This document shows positions 16,196-26,490 of a DNA stretch of 64,000 bases, in pieces. The position numbers and the translations under genes are program-made. Under the pieces are notes generated by a model. The model was not told the origin of the DNA. It searched no databases and worked only from the letters and a program-made list of their open reading frames with translations. Source of the DNA: Pantoea trifolii (lineage in GTDB: Bacteria > Pseudomonadota > Gammaproteobacteria > Enterobacterales > Enterobacteriaceae). The stretch lies in contig NZ_JANIET010000002.1 in NCBI RefSeq assembly GCF_024506435.1, positions 124,001-188,000 on the forward strand. Reading direction: 5' to 3'. Every line of letters starts with the position of its first letter. Within the stretch, counting starts at the first letter, position 1.

Positions 16196-19100
16196 TCAAC
16201 CCGCCAACAAACGATTAATCAACGGTCCCAACACCTTCAACGAATCCGCCGAAAGAATATCGGCGTGCTCGCAATCCAGCGGGAAAATGGTTAATTCATC
16301 AACGAACGGTGCCCAACTGGCGCGCACATCCATATCCGGCGGCAGCGTTTTTTCCGCCATAAACAGCGTGGCGTTGCCGGCATAACGCGGGGTGCGCGCT
16401 TCGGCGAGGCGCGCCACGGCGTCTTTGTAGTTGGCGACGATGGTGCTAAACATCGCCGCCTTCTCTTCACGCAGCAGCGGATCGCGCTCATCCTCGGTCG
16501 CAGCCATAAATTCAGCCTGCTCTCGCGCCACTTCCTGTTCCGCCTCATCGGCATCTGGCGTGCGCCAGTCCTGACCTTCTGCCGGATAGGTATCCAACAG
16601 GCCAAGGAATGCCACCGTTTCACCCTGCGCCTGCAAACGTGCCGCGATGCCTTGCGCCAGCGTGCCGCCGAGTGAATAGCCGAGCAGGAAATAAGGGCCG
16701 CTCGGCTGCTGCTGGCGAATCGCCTGCAGATGGTGATCGCACATCGCTTCCACGCTGTGACACGCGGCAATCACGCCATGTGGACGCGGCGATTGCAGGC
16801 CGACAATCGGGAAGTCGCCGTCGAGATAATGCAGCAGGGCGCTGTACTGCCAGGCGAAGCCGGATGCCGGATGGATGCAGAACAGCGTCGGGCCGTGACC
16901 AGCGCGCAGCGGCAGCAGTTCGCCGTTACCACCGCTTTCACTGTTGGCACCGCCGTCGAGCAGCGCCGCCAGTTTCTCCACGCTGCGCGCGGCGATGATC
17001 TGCCCGACGCTGAGCGGCGGCACCTCGCGACGACGCAGTTCCGCCGCCAGACGCATTGCCAGCAGCGAATGACCACCGAGCGCGAAGAAATCATCGTCGG
17101 CAAATACGCTGTCGCAACCGAGCAGCTGCTGGAACAGATCCGCCAGCAGACGCTCGTTGGCGCTGTGCGGCAGGCGACCGCTGCGCGCGCTGAGCTGCGG
17201 CATCGGCAGCGCTTTACGATCCAGCTTGCCGTTGGCGCTGAGTGGCAGATGGTCGAGCAGCAGATAGCTGACCGGCTGCATATGCGCCGGCAGACGTTCA
17301 CCCAGCTGCTGCTTCACCGTTTCGATATCCAGCGCTGCGCCCGCTTCGGCCACCAGCCAGCCGAGCAGCTGACGGTTATCGACGCCCGGCGTGGCGTGCT
17401 GCGTCAGCGTACGCGCCGCGACCACTGCCTGTGCTACGCCCGGCAGCGCCACTAACGCCTGTTCGATTTCACCTGGCTCGATACGCTGTCCGCGCATCTT
17501 CAGCTGATCGTCGCTGCGGCCGAGATACTCCACCGCACCGTCAGCGCGCCAGCTGGCGATATCACCGGTGCGATACATGCGCTCGCCTTCGGCAAACGGC
17601 GCGGCGACAAAGCGCTGTGACGTGAGGTCGGCGCGATGCAAATAGCCATCGGCCAGCTGCACGCCGCTGAGATAGAGATCGCCTGGCACGCCAACTGGCA
17701 CCGGACGCAGCAGGCTATCGAGAATATGCAGCTGCGTGTTCCACACTGGACGGCCAATCGGCACGCCCGGCCCGTTGAGGCCGTCCAGCGCGCTGCCGCT
17801 GGCCGGTTGCCAGGTGACATCGACGGCGGCTTCGGTTGGGCCATACAGATTGTGCAGCGGCGCGGCGATAACCGCCTCATAGCTGCGCGCCAAATCGCAC
17901 GCCAACGCTTCACCGCTGCAGAATACGCGGCGCAGCGTCGGGCAAGCCCGATCGGTTTGCGCGGCGAGATGGCCGACAAAGGCCGCCAGCATCGACGGCA
18001 CGAAGTGCATGGTGGTCACACGATAATCGTCGATCAGCTGCCACAGCGCCTGCGGATCGCGATGCGCTTCCGGCGGTGCCATCATCAGCTGCGCGCCGGT
18101 CATCAGCGGCCAGAAGAATTCCCACACCGAAACATCAAAGCTGCACGGCGTCTTCTGCAACACAACGTCGTCAGCGCGCAGCGGATAGCTGGCCTGCATC
18201 CAGCGCAGGCGGTTGACGATGGCGCGTTGATTCACCACCACGCCTTTCGGTTTGCCGGTTGAGCCGGAGGTATAAAGCACGTAAGCCGGGCGACTGGCAT
18301 CCGCCTGCGGCAAAGCGTGGCGCGGCTGAATGTGTTCAGCGGCTAAGCCATCAAACATCATCAGCGTGCCAAACGCAGCGAAGCGGGTTTCCAGCGCGGA
18401 TTCGGTGATCAACACCCAAGGCCGCGCATCTTCTACCATGTAAGCCAGACGTTCATCGGGATAACCGATATCCAGCGGCAAGTACGCCGCGCCCGCCTGC
18501 AGGATGGCAGTGAGCGCAATGCTGAGACGCACCGAGCGCGGCAGCGCCACGGCAACGATATCGCCCGGCATCACGCCCGCTTCAATCAGGCGATCCGCCA
18601 GCAGCATGGCCTGACGCTGCATTTCGCCGTAGCGCAGACGATGCTCCATATCCATTAGCGCCAGCGCGTCTGGCGTGCGGGCTGCCTGCTGAGCAATCGC
18701 CTGTTGCAGGGTTTCATTTTCCAACTGCACGCCGGTGTTGTTGACCCAGGCGAGCAGCGATTGCTCGGCCAGCGTTTGCAACTTCCACTGCGTCAGCGGC
18801 AGATCCGGCGTGCTGACCAGCTGTTGCAGTAGCAATTGCAGCCGCTCGGCCAGACGTTCCGGCTCGCTGACGCAGTCGCGATACTCCATCAGCAACGTCA
18901 GCTGTTCGCCCGGCAGCACCAGCAGCGTCAGCGGATAGTGCGTGTAACCACGATTGTGAATCGCTTCGCAGCGTACGGCGGCGTTGGCATCCAGCAGCAT
19001 TTGGTTGTCCGGATAGTTCTCCACCACCAGCAAGGTATCGAACAGCGTACCCACGCCGACCAGCTGCTGGATCTCGGCGAGACCGAGGCAATCCTGCTCA

Positions 19101-22100
19101 ATCAGCTGGATTTGCTGCGCCTGATGATCGGCGAGCTGTGCCAGCAAAGGACGTTGATGATCGAAGCGCAGGCGCACCGGCAACGTGTTGCTGAACAGGC
19201 CAACGTGCTGATCGATGCCGTCAATCTGGCCAAAACGGCCAGAAACCGGCGCACCAAACACCACGTCTTGCTGGCCGCTGGCGACCGACAACATTAAGCC
19301 CCACAATCCCTGCATCACGGTGTTCAGGGTTAAGCCGCGCGTCCGGCACAGCGCGTAGAGCTCCCGCTCCAGCGTGACATCCAGCGTAATGCGCTTTTCG
19401 TTGACCGCGCTGTCGGCGGCCTGCGGATAGAGCAGCGTCGGACGCACCTCTTGCAGGCATTCCTGCCACTGCTGCCGCGCTTCATCGCTGTCGCGCTGGC
19501 TGAGCTGACGCACAATGTCGGCGTAGCTGCTGCTGTGTGCGGGCAAGGTTTGCTGACGCAGTGCGCTGAGCAGATCGTTGAGGATCACTGGCGTTGACCA
19601 GCCGTCCACCACCAGATGATGCGCGTTGAGCAGCAGCGTCCAGCGCATGCCATCGCGATGGGCGATCAGCGTGGCGTGCAGCATGATCGGCTGGCTAAAC
19701 AGATCCTGCGCCAGCGCCTGATGTTCCAGCGCCACAATGTCATCGTCGTCGGCTAGCTGATGCAGTGTTAGCGGCCAGTGCAATTGCGTTTCAGGTATCA
19801 GCTGTAGCGGCTGCAGGCTGAGTTCAGCGTCGAAGCGCGCCGCCAGCTGTGGATGGCGCTGTAACACCGCGTCGAGCGCGGTTTGTACCGCTGCGGGGCT
19901 GATATCGCCGCTGATTGTCAGGCGGGTTAACGAGTTATAGCTGCCTTGCTGCGCGGTGGTTTGCGCGTGGAACAGCAGACCTTTCTGCAAGGGCAACAGC
20001 GGCAGCACATGGCTGAACGTGCCGTGACGCGCAAGCAGTTGTTGCAGCAGCGCATCATCAACGCCTTCCAGCGCCACCTCGGCGGCCACCAGCGTATTGG
20101 CGGCGTGCTGCGGCTGCTGTTGTGCTAGCGTGATCAGCGCCTGCGCGGCAGCGGCCATTGCCTGATGTAAATCGGCAATCGCCTCGGCGTTGAGTACGCC
20201 TTCCGCCCAGCTCCAGTTCAGCGCCAGCTGCGCCGCGTTTGGCTGCTCCTCAACGAAAACGTTGAGTTCCAGCGCGTGCTGCAGCGGCAGCGCCTGATCC
20301 TGCAACACCGCAAAGGTGTCGCGGAACTGCCGCGCGGTGCGCTGTGGCGACCAGTCACCGCTGCGCTGCGTGAAGCGTCCAAGGTAGTTAAACAGCACCT
20401 GCGGCGCGTGTTGTGCTGCCAGTTTTTCCATCGTCACGCCGCGATGCGCATCAAGCCAGCGCAGCTGACCGTAGCCAATACCGCGATCCGGCACCGCACG
20501 CAGCACCGCTTTCACTGCGCGTACGCACTCATTGAGCGGCGCGTGGGGATTTTCGGGTAACGGCAGCAGCAGCGGGAATTCCGCCGTCAGCCAGCCGACG
20601 GTGCGCGCCAGATCCTGCTGTGCATGCAGTTCGGCACGACCATGCGACTCCAGCGTGACGCGCTGCTGTGCGCTGCCGTTGAGTTGGCGCAATGCCATCG
20701 TCAGCAGCGTCAGCAGCAGCTCTTCGCTGGTGGCGCGATAGTGTTGCGGCAGCGTGTTGAGTAGCGCGTGGGTAGTCGAGGCATCCAGCAGCGTGCGTTG
20801 ATGCTGGTGGCGATTGCTGGGCTTAATTGGTCGTTCACCGACAAGTGGCAGCGGTTCTGCCAGCATCTGTTGCCAGAACGGTAATTCCGAGGCGCGCGCC
20901 GAGAGATTTGCCAGCAGCGCCGCTGACCAGTCATGTAGCGAGGTTTCCTCGGAGGGGATCACCAGCGGCGTGTTATTGATCAGCGCGTCACCGGCCTGTT
21001 GCAGCTCATCCAGCAATACGCGCCACGATACGCCATCAACAATCAGGTGATGCAGCGTCAGCACCAAACCACAGCTGATACCGTCTTGCTGAAGCAGCGT
21101 GGCGCGAAGCAGCGCGCCGTTTGCCGGATCGAGCGCCTCCGCATCTTCGCTAAACGCCTGTTCCGCTGCGCGGTCGCGATCCTGCACCTCAAGCACACGC
21201 ACGCGGGCAGGGCGCGACGCCAGCGCTTCGCCAACAAATAGCTGATCGCCGCGCGTGAAGGCGTTGAGCGCCGGATGCGCCTGCGCCAGCTGATCGATCA
21301 ACTGTTCCAGCTGTGCGAGTTGCAACTGCGGCGGCACCGACAGCAGCACGCCGTGCGCAAAGCGCGCATTGATGCCCGCCTGGGCGTTGAACCAGTGCAG
21401 AATCGGCAAGCCGCCAATCGCGCCCTGTTGCGCTACGCGCACGCCAGTGTGGTGCTGCGCCAGCGGCTGCAAATCCCGCGCCATGCGTGCGGCGGTGCGT
21501 TCGGCAAAGATTTCGCGTGGACGCAGCAGATAACCGGCGCGACGTGCGGCGGTGCTGAGCCCCATCGCTGAGATGCTGTCGCCGCCGAGTGCGAAGAAAT
21601 CATCTTCTGCACCAACGCTCTCCAGCCCCAGCAGGCTGGCAATCGCGTGGCAAATCAGCTGCTCCTGCGGCGTGCTGGCGGCGCGACTCTGGCTCTGCTG
21701 CGCCTGTTGTGGCTTCGGCAGCGCCTGGCGATCAATCTTGCCGTTAACGTTGAGTGGCAATTCGTCCATCACCATCAATACCGCAGGCACCATGTAATCC
21801 GGCAGCTGCGTGGCCAGTTGCGCCAGCAAACGGGCGCTGAGATCGGCATCGGCGCGCAACGCGTCATCCTGCACCGAGCAGTAACCAATCAGGCGATGCG
21901 TGGCACCTATCACTTCGGCGATCACCACGGCGGTGCTGACTTCCGGCAGCGCCACCAGCGCGTTTTCCACTTCACCGAGTTCAACGCGGAAGCCGCGCAC
22001 TTTAATCTGGTGATCGGTACGGCCAATAAACGCCAGCTGACCATCCTGCCGCCAGCGCATCAGGTCGCCGCTGCGGTACATCACATCGCCGTCGCGGAAG

Positions 22101-24598
22101 GGGTTGGCGACGAAGCGTCCGCTGGTGAGATCGGGACGGCGCAGATAACCGCGCGCGATGCCGGTTCCGGCGATATACAGCTCGCCAGCGCAGCCAATCG
22201 GAACCTGACGCAGCTGGTTATCCAGCAGATAGACGTCGCTGTTGCCCACCGGACGACCAATTATCGGCTGCGGTGACGCCATGACGCTGGCGCCCAGCGT
22301 ATCGATGGTGTATTCCGACGGGCCATAATAGTTGTGGATCTCCATCTGCTGCTGTTGCTGCATCAGCTTCCACAGCGTTGGCGTGGCGGCTTCCCCGCCA
22401 ATCATCACGAAGGAGGGACGATGGTTATCGGCTTCCAGCAGACCGCTGTCGATCATCTGCGAGAAGAACGACGGGGTGATATCCAGCAAGTCAACCGGCA
22501 CCGCGTTCATCTGCTGAATCAGCCCCCACGCATCGCGGCGCAGCTCTTCGTCGAAGATATTCAGCTCGCAGCCCATCAGCATGCAGAACAGCGGTTCCCA
22601 TGAAGAATCGAACGAGAAGGAGGCGGTGTGACCGGCGCGCATGCGGCGCGGGCTGTTGGCAGTGAAGCGCGCAATCGCCGGGCCGAACAAATGCTCGCGG
22701 TGCGACAGGTACAGATTGAGCAAACCTTGATGGGTGCTCATCACGCCTTTCGGGCGGCCGGTCGAACCTGAGGTGTAAATCATGTAGGCCAGATCGTCGC
22801 CGCACAGTTGGGTATCAGGTCGTGCGGTGGAATAATCGCTCAATACAAGCTGGTCAATGCGCAGATGCGGCAACTCAGGCATTTGCGCCAGCGTGCTGGA
22901 GTGCGTCAGCAGCAGCTTAGGCTGCGCGTCATCACACATCAGCGCCAGGCGTTCGCGTGGATAATCGAGATCGAGCGGCATATAGGCCGCGCCGCTCGCC
23001 AGCACGCCGAATATCGCCACCAGAGAATCCACTGAACGTGGAATACCAATCGCCACTACGTCGTCCGCTTGTAAACCGCGTGCGATCAGCAGGTGCGCCA
23101 GTTGCATCGCGCGATCGGCGAGCTGGCGATAGCTGAGGCTGCGCTCGGCGCACACCACCGCAGTTTGCGCGCCGTATTGCTCCGCAGCTTGCAACAGGAT
23201 ATCGACGATGGTGCAGGTATCGGCAGGCGGCACGATGGTGGGGCCGGTCGACCAGCGTTGCAGATCGATCTGCTCCTGCGGCGCCAGCAATGACAGCGCG
23301 CCCAGGCTCATGTTGGCATCCGCCGCGAACTGCGTGAGCAGATGGCTGATACGCTCGGCGTGACGTTGTAGCGTTTGCGCATCGTAGCGGCGCGGGTTAG
23401 CCACCAGTGTGAGCTGTAATACGCCATCGCGGAAGCCGACTTCAAACTCCAGATCGTCTACCGGGCCCATCGCCAGCGTGTGGGTTGGGGCAGCATGGCC
23501 GTCGAATTGCAGATCGTCGTGGTAAACCTTGACGTTAATCACCGGGCCATACAGCGTCTGGCTGCTGCCGACCAGGCCGAGATCGCGGCGCAGCTGTTCT
23601 GCTTCATAGCGCTGATGACGGCGCGCTTTGCGGATTTCGCCTTGCACCTGCTGCACCAGCATCGGCAACGTCATCTCATCGCTAACGGTGAAAATCAGCG
23701 GCAACACGTTGACCACCGGGCCGAGCGTGGAAATCGCCGCCGAACCCATGCGGCGCATAAACGGGAAGCCAATCGACAAACGTTGGCTGTTGCTGAAGCG
23801 GGCCAGATAAGCCACCAACAGCGCGCTGACGATATCGCCTTCGCTACTGTCGGCCAGTTGTTGTTGCTGACGCAGCGTGGCCAGTTGCGGCAGCGTGACC
23901 TGACAGCTGATCGGACGATCGCCATGATCGCTCACATTTTCGCTGGACAGCGTCAGCGTCTCTGGCAGATCCGCTGCGTAGCTTTGCCAGTGGCTAGCGG
24001 AGCGCGCATATGCAGGTGAATCCTGCCACTGCTGAATCTCTTCAATCACCGTGGTGAACGGGGTAAACGGCGAGGGCGCGGGCGTTGCTCCGGCGCAAAG
24101 GGCGGCATAGATCGCCGCGACGCGTTGGGTCAGCGCTTCAAAACTGAAACCATCCACCAGCAAATGGTGATAGCGCTGATACCACAGCCAGCTGCCGTCG
24201 CCGATGCGCATCAGCGCGTGACGATAAAGCGGTTTGTCGCCGTCGGCGGGCAGCTCGGCGGCGAGATCGGCCTGCATTAGTTTGTGCGCCTGGCTGCTCG
24301 CATCGGCACGCTGGCTGAAATCGTGCCATTCCGGCGCGACCGGCGCTTGCGCATCAAACCACTGCGCCGGATTGCCATTATCGTCAAGGCCGAAGCGCGC
24401 CTGCACAGTATCGGCTTCCGCCATCGCTTGCTGAATGGCGCTGTCCAGCGCCGCCCGATTGATGTTGCCGTGCAGCACGCTGTAGTGCGCCACGGTAAAT
24501 TGGTTGCGCGGCTGCGCAATGCTGTCAGCGATCCAGATGCCGGGCTGCGCCGCGACTAAAGGATAGGCCGCTGAAGGGGCCGGATTAAACGTTGCCAA
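16196..24598 (-). CDS. Two-module siderophore NRPS, C-A-T-E-C-A-T-TE (CbsF/VabF type)
   Basis: 2800 residues, against about 1290 for one-module EntF. Order read from motifs: C1 (HHLLVDGFSF near 146); A1 (YTSGSTGRPKG near 613, NYYGPSEYTID, IKVRGFRVELGEVE); T1 (LGGDS near 1005); epimerization domain (PILHWF, HHLIVDGVSW near 1186, LESHGR, RTVGWLT, FNYLG near 1403); C2 (HHLVVDGWS near 1663); A2 (YTSGSTGKPKG near 2114); T2 (LGGHS near 2508); TE (GYSLGG near 2641, Asp in LLDTYP, His in DCEHADI). A2 residues D-V-W-H-F-S-L-V-D equal the EntF serine code. A1 residues D-S-E-D-M-G-Y-I-D are acidic at 239 and 278, which suggests a cationic amino acid made D by the E domain. The start is TTG with AGGA 8 bases upstream. 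The likely product is DHB-D-cationic-L-Ser, oligomerised by the TE. Confidence 0.92.
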   Translation of the reverse strand: MATFNPAPSAAYPLVAAQPGIWIADSIAQPRNQFTVAHYSVLHGNINRAALDSAIQQAMAEADTVQARFGLDDNGNPAQWFDAQAPVAPEWHDFSQRADASSQAHKLMQADLAAELPADGDKPLYRHALMRIGDGSWLWYQRYHHLLVDGFSFEALTQRVAAIYAALCAGATPAPSPFTPFTTVIEEIQQWQDSPAYARSASHWQSYAADLPETLTLSSENVSDHGDRPISCQVTLPQLATLRQQQQLADSSEGDIVSALLVAYLARFSNSQRLSIGFPFMRRMGSAAISTLGPVVNVLPLIFTVSDEMTLPMLVQQVQGEIRKARRHQRYEAEQLRRDLGLVGSSQTLYGPVINVKVYHDDLQFDGHAAPTHTLAMGPVDDLEFEVGFRDGVLQLTLVANPRRYDAQTLQRHAERISHLLTQFAADANMSLGALSLLAPQEQIDLQRWSTGPTIVPPADTCTIVDILLQAAEQYGAQTAVVCAERSLSYRQLADRAMQLAHLLIARGLQADDVVAIGIPRSVDSLVAIFGVLASGAAYMPLDLDYPRERLALMCDDAQPKLLLTHSSTLAQMPELPHLRIDQLVLSDYSTARPDTQLCGDDLAYMIYTSGSTGRPKGVMSTHQGLLNLYLSHREHLFGPAIARFTANSPRRMRAGHTASFSFDSSWEPLFCMLMGCELNIFDEELRRDAWGLIQQMNAVPVDLLDITPSFFSQMIDSGLLEADNHRPSFVMIGGEAATPTLWKLMQQQQQMEIHNYYGPSEYTIDTLGASVMASPQPIIGRPVGNSDVYLLDNQLRQVPIGCAGELYIAGTGIARGYLRRPDLTSGRFVANPFRDGDVMYRSGDLMRWRQDGQLAFIGRTDHQIKVRGFRVELGEVENALVALPEVSTAVVIAEVIGATHRLIGYCSVQDDALRADADLSARLLAQLATQLPDYMVPAVLMVMDELPLNVNGKIDRQALPKPQQAQQSQSRAASTPQEQLICHAIASLLGLESVGAEDDFFALGGDSISAMGLSTAARRAGYLLRPREIFAERTAARMARDLQPLAQHHTGVRVAQQGAIGGLPILHWFNAQAGINARFAHGVLLSVPPQLQLAQLEQLIDQLAQAHPALNAFTRGDQLFVGEALASRPARVRVLEVQDRDRAAEQAFSEDAEALDPANGALLRATLLQQDGISCGLVLTLHHLIVDGVSWRVLLDELQQAGDALINNTPLVIPSEETSLHDWSAALLANLSARASELPFWQQMLAEPLPLVGERPIKPSNRHQHQRTLLDASTTHALLNTLPQHYRATSEELLLTLLTMALRQLNGSAQQRVTLESHGRAELHAQQDLARTVGWLTAEFPLLLPLPENPHAPLNECVRAVKAVLRAVPDRGIGYGQLRWLDAHRGVTMEKLAAQHAPQVLFNYLGRFTQRSGDWSPQRTARQFRDTFAVLQDQALPLQHALELNVFVEEQPNAAQLALNWSWAEGVLNAEAIADLHQAMAAAAQALITLAQQQPQHAANTLVAAEVALEGVDDALLQQLLARHGTFSHVLPLLPLQKGLLFHAQTTAQQGSYNSLTRLTISGDISPAAVQTALDAVLQRHPQLAARFDAELSLQPLQLIPETQLHWPLTLHQLADDDDIVALEHQALAQDLFSQPIMLHATLIAHRDGMRWTLLLNAHHLVVDGWSTPVILNDLLSALRQQTLPAHSSSYADIVRQLSQRDSDEARQQWQECLQEVRPTLLYPQAADSAVNEKRITLDVTLERELYALCRTRGLTLNTVMQGLWGLMLSVASGQQDVVFGAPVSGRFGQIDGIDQHVGLFSNTLPVRLRFDHQRPLLAQLADHQAQQIQLIEQDCLGLAEIQQLVGVGTLFDTLLVVENYPDNQMLLDANAAVRCEAIHNRGYTHYPLTLLVLPGEQLTLLMEYRDCVSEPERLAERLQLLLQQLVSTPDLPLTQWKLQTLAEQSLLAWVNNTGVQLENETLQQAIAQQAARTPDALALMDMEHRLRYGEMQRQAMLLADRLIEAGVMPGDIVAVALPRSVRLSIALTAILQAGAAYLPLDIGYPDERLAYMVEDARPWVLITESALETRFAAFGTLMMFDGLAAEHIQPRHALPQADASRPAYVLYTSGSTGKPKGVVVNQRAIVNRLRWMQASYPLRADDVVLQKTPCSFDVSVWEFFWPLMTGAQLMMAPPEAHRDPQALWQLIDDYRVTTMHFVPSMLAAFVGHLAAQTDRACPTLRRVFCSGEALACDLARSYEAVIAAPLHNLYGPTEAAVDVTWQPASGSALDGLNGPGVPIGRPVWNTQLHILDSLLRPVPVGVPGDLYLSGVQLADGYLHRADLTSQRFVAAPFAEGERMYRTGDIASWRADGAVEYLGRSDDQLKMRGQRIEPGEIEQALVALPGVAQAVVAARTLTQHATPGVDNRQLLGWLVAEAGAALDIETVKQQLGERLPAHMQPVSYLLLDHLPLSANGKLDRKALPMPQLSARSGRLPHSANERLLADLFQQLLGCDSVFADDDFFALGGHSLLAMRLAAELRRREVPPLSVGQIIAARSVEKLAALLDGGANSESGGNGELLPLRAGHGPTLFCIHPASGFAWQYSALLHYLDGDFPIVGLQSPRPHGVIAACHSVEAMCDHHLQAIRQQQPSGPYFLLGYSLGGTLAQGIAARLQAQGETVAFLGLLDTYPAEGQDWRTPDADEAEQEVAREQAEFMAATEDERDPLLREEKAAMFSTIVANYKDAVARLAEARTPRYAGNATLFMAEKTLPPDMDVRASWAPFVDELTIFPLDCEHADILSADSLKVLGPLINRLLAG

Positions 24599-24648
24599 AG
24601 GACAATTCCTGTCGAGAAAAACGATTAAAAAAAGAGAAAGTTAAAAAA

Positions 24649-24870
24649 TTAATGCGCGGTAGACGACGTCTGTTGCGTCGCTGGCCGCATGTCGTGCCAG
24701 TTTGCTTCGATAAACTCAATGGCGGCGCTGCGCGTCAGCGGTCCCGCCACGTTGTGCCAGCCTGCCGGAACCGGAGCAAAAGCCGGCCACAGGCTGTATT
24801 GCTGACGCGCGTTGAGCAGCACCAGAAAATCGAGCGTGTCGTTATCAAACGGATTCTGTTGTTCAGACAT
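24649..24870 (-). CDS. ybdZ: MbtH-like NRPS accessory protein (YbdZ)
   Basis: 73-residue MbtH family protein that binds and activates adenylation domains. NPFDN at residues 6-10, QQYSLWPAFAPVPAGWHNV and the C-terminal EFIEANWHDMRP carry the conserved Trp and Pro residues of the family. The ATG overlaps the fes stop by 8 bases (translational coupling), and the NRPS starts 50 bases later. Same order as fes-ybdZ-entF in E. coli. Confidence 0.96.
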   Translation of the reverse strand: MSEQQNPFDNDTLDFLVLLNARQQYSLWPAFAPVPAGWHNVAGPLTRSAAIEFIEANWHDMRPATQQTSSTAH

Positions 24871-26233
24871 GGTTATTACCTTCAGAAGGTGAGGTTGTAG
24901 GGAGAAAATCGGCCAGCAGCCAGCGGCAGCCGTCGATCAGACCGCCGCGCCAGCACAACGCATCGTGCCCTCCGGCGAAGCGGCGAAAATGTAATTCATG
25001 GCCTGCGGCTTGCAGCGCCGGGACGATCTGCTGGTTGACGTACACCATGTCTGCCTCGCGATCGCCCACTTCCTGGAAAATCTTCAGCTTGCCCGGCGGT
25101 AAATCGCCCTGTTGCAGCCGTTCCAGTATCAAACCCGGCGCGTGCTGCTCGCGGTTGGCGTAGTCGCGGATGTATTGCAGATGCGGCCACCAGAAGGAGC
25201 CGGATTGCGTGAGAATGCGGCCAAAACGCTGCGGCCAGTGCAAACCCGCATACAACGCGGCAAGTCCGCCATAGCTTTGTCCGGCCACCAGCGTGCGATC
25301 GGCGTCGCCGCTGAACGCTGCGTGCTGGCGTGCCAGCGGTAACAGTTCCTGCTGCACCGCCTGCCAGAAGGTTTCATTGCACGGCAATTCGGCTTCGCGA
25401 TGCTGGCTATCGATGACATCGATAAACAGCCAACAGGCGGGCGGAAGTTCGCCATCGGCGGTGACCTGATCCAGCGCGCTGAAAATCGGTTGGCCGTACA
25501 CCCAGTTTTGTCCGTCGAGTAGGATCGCCAGCGGACGCTGTTCGGGCTGAGTTGTTGTGCCGGTGCTGTAGAGCCAGACGTTACGCGTGACGTTGAGCAA
25601 CGTGCTGTGCCACTGCAGGGTTTGCAGCGTATCTGGCCAGGTTTCCGCCATGCCGGCATCCAGCGCGCGCCAGGCGGATTGATCCGGCGCATCCGGCATG
25701 TGCGCATTGCTTAAGGCAAAACGGCGGCTGCTGAGAAACGGCGGCGTGGGATTGAATTTGTCGGGGATCGCCAGCGGCATCAGCGAGATCCACCACTTGC
25801 GCTGTAGCGCGCGACAGGCGGCATCGTCGCCACAAAACTGCGGCGGCAACTGCTGTGCGGTGGCGGGAATCAGGCTGTAACTGCCGCGCCAATCAGATTC
25901 AATGGCGGTCAACCAATGCCAGACGTTGCTGTCGCCCACGCGAACCAGACTTTCTGGCGCTTCGCTGTGGTGATCGGTGACGCCGTTAATATCGACGTAA
26001 ACCCGTTCGGTGGAAGAAACTGCGGAATGTCCTTCGGGATCGCGCCAGAAGAAGTGCATGGTCGTTTGGCCATTTTCGTCACGCTCAACCAGCGGCGTAC
26101 CGACCGCATAAAGCCGCTGCCACCAGCCTTCGCTACCCAAATCCGCCTGCTGCAACCATTGCGCAACTGTCCCGGCGGGCAACCACGTCTGCGTCGTTTT
26201 TTCTGCGCTTGTTAGAAACATCCTGCAACCCAT
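24863..26233 (-). CDS. fes: Ferric-enterobactin-type esterase Fes
   Basis: About 456-residue cytoplasmic esterase that cleaves serine trilactone siderophores to release iron. N-terminal Fes domain (VYVDINGVTDHH, WHWLTAIESDWRGSYSLIP) and C-terminal esterase D-like domain (AILLDGQNW, nucleophile in AGQSYGGLAALYAGL, LTQSGSFWW, FRRFAGGHDALCWRGGL with the catalytic His) are complete. Start is uncertain: ATG 26233 (used), ATG 26221 or GTG 26237. First gene of the fes-ybdZ-NRPS-entS operon, behind a probable Fur site. A trilactone-type esterase suggests the NRPS product is a macrolactone. Confidence 0.93.
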   Translation of the reverse strand: MGCRMFLTSAEKTTQTWLPAGTVAQWLQQADLGSEGWWQRLYAVGTPLVERDENGQTTMHFFWRDPEGHSAVSSTERVYVDINGVTDHHSEAPESLVRVGDSNVWHWLTAIESDWRGSYSLIPATAQQLPPQFCGDDAACRALQRKWWISLMPLAIPDKFNPTPPFLSSRRFALSNAHMPDAPDQSAWRALDAGMAETWPDTLQTLQWHSTLLNVTRNVWLYSTGTTTQPEQRPLAILLDGQNWVYGQPIFSALDQVTADGELPPACWLFIDVIDSQHREAELPCNETFWQAVQQELLPLARQHAAFSGDADRTLVAGQSYGGLAALYAGLHWPQRFGRILTQSGSFWWPHLQYIRDYANREQHAPGLILERLQQGDLPPGKLKIFQEVGDREADMVYVNQQIVPALQAAGHELHFRRFAGGHDALCWRGGLIDGCRWLLADFLPTTSPSEGNNHV

Positions 26234-26271
26234 CTCCACATTTTGTTCACTGTCTTTACTTAACCAAAGCT

Positions 26272-26305
26272 AATGCAAATGCTATTGATAACGATTTACA
26301 TTTGC
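26272..26305. promoter_or_regulatory. Probable Fur site in fes/receptor divergent promoter
   Basis: GATAACGATTTACATTTGC (26287-26305) matches 13 of 19 bases of the Fur consensus, and the adjoining AATGCAAATGCTATTGATAAC (split as AATGCAAATGC and TATTGATAAC) gives an overlapping second site. It lies in the only intergenic region shared by fes (-) and the receptor gene (+), so both would be iron-repressed. Confidence 0.65.
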
Positions 26306-26490
26306 AATATGATTTTTCGCGCCTAATAAACCTTCGGATTATCAGTGGATTATTTTGTGAAGGACGTCACGCAGGGAGATTAGGACCGTAAATAACGCAA
26401 GCGAGTAATATTTCAATCCGTTACAGCCATTGTCGTTGGGCGAGGGCGACTGAACGGATTATTTCATCTACAAGGCAGTTTGAAATAGAG

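Noticed and set aside
16730..18262. Long open frames antisense to the NRPS (241 and 208 codons)
   Set aside because: They mirror the high-GC coding strand of the NRPS, have no ribosome binding site or recognisable domain, and the NRPS frame is fully supported by motifs.
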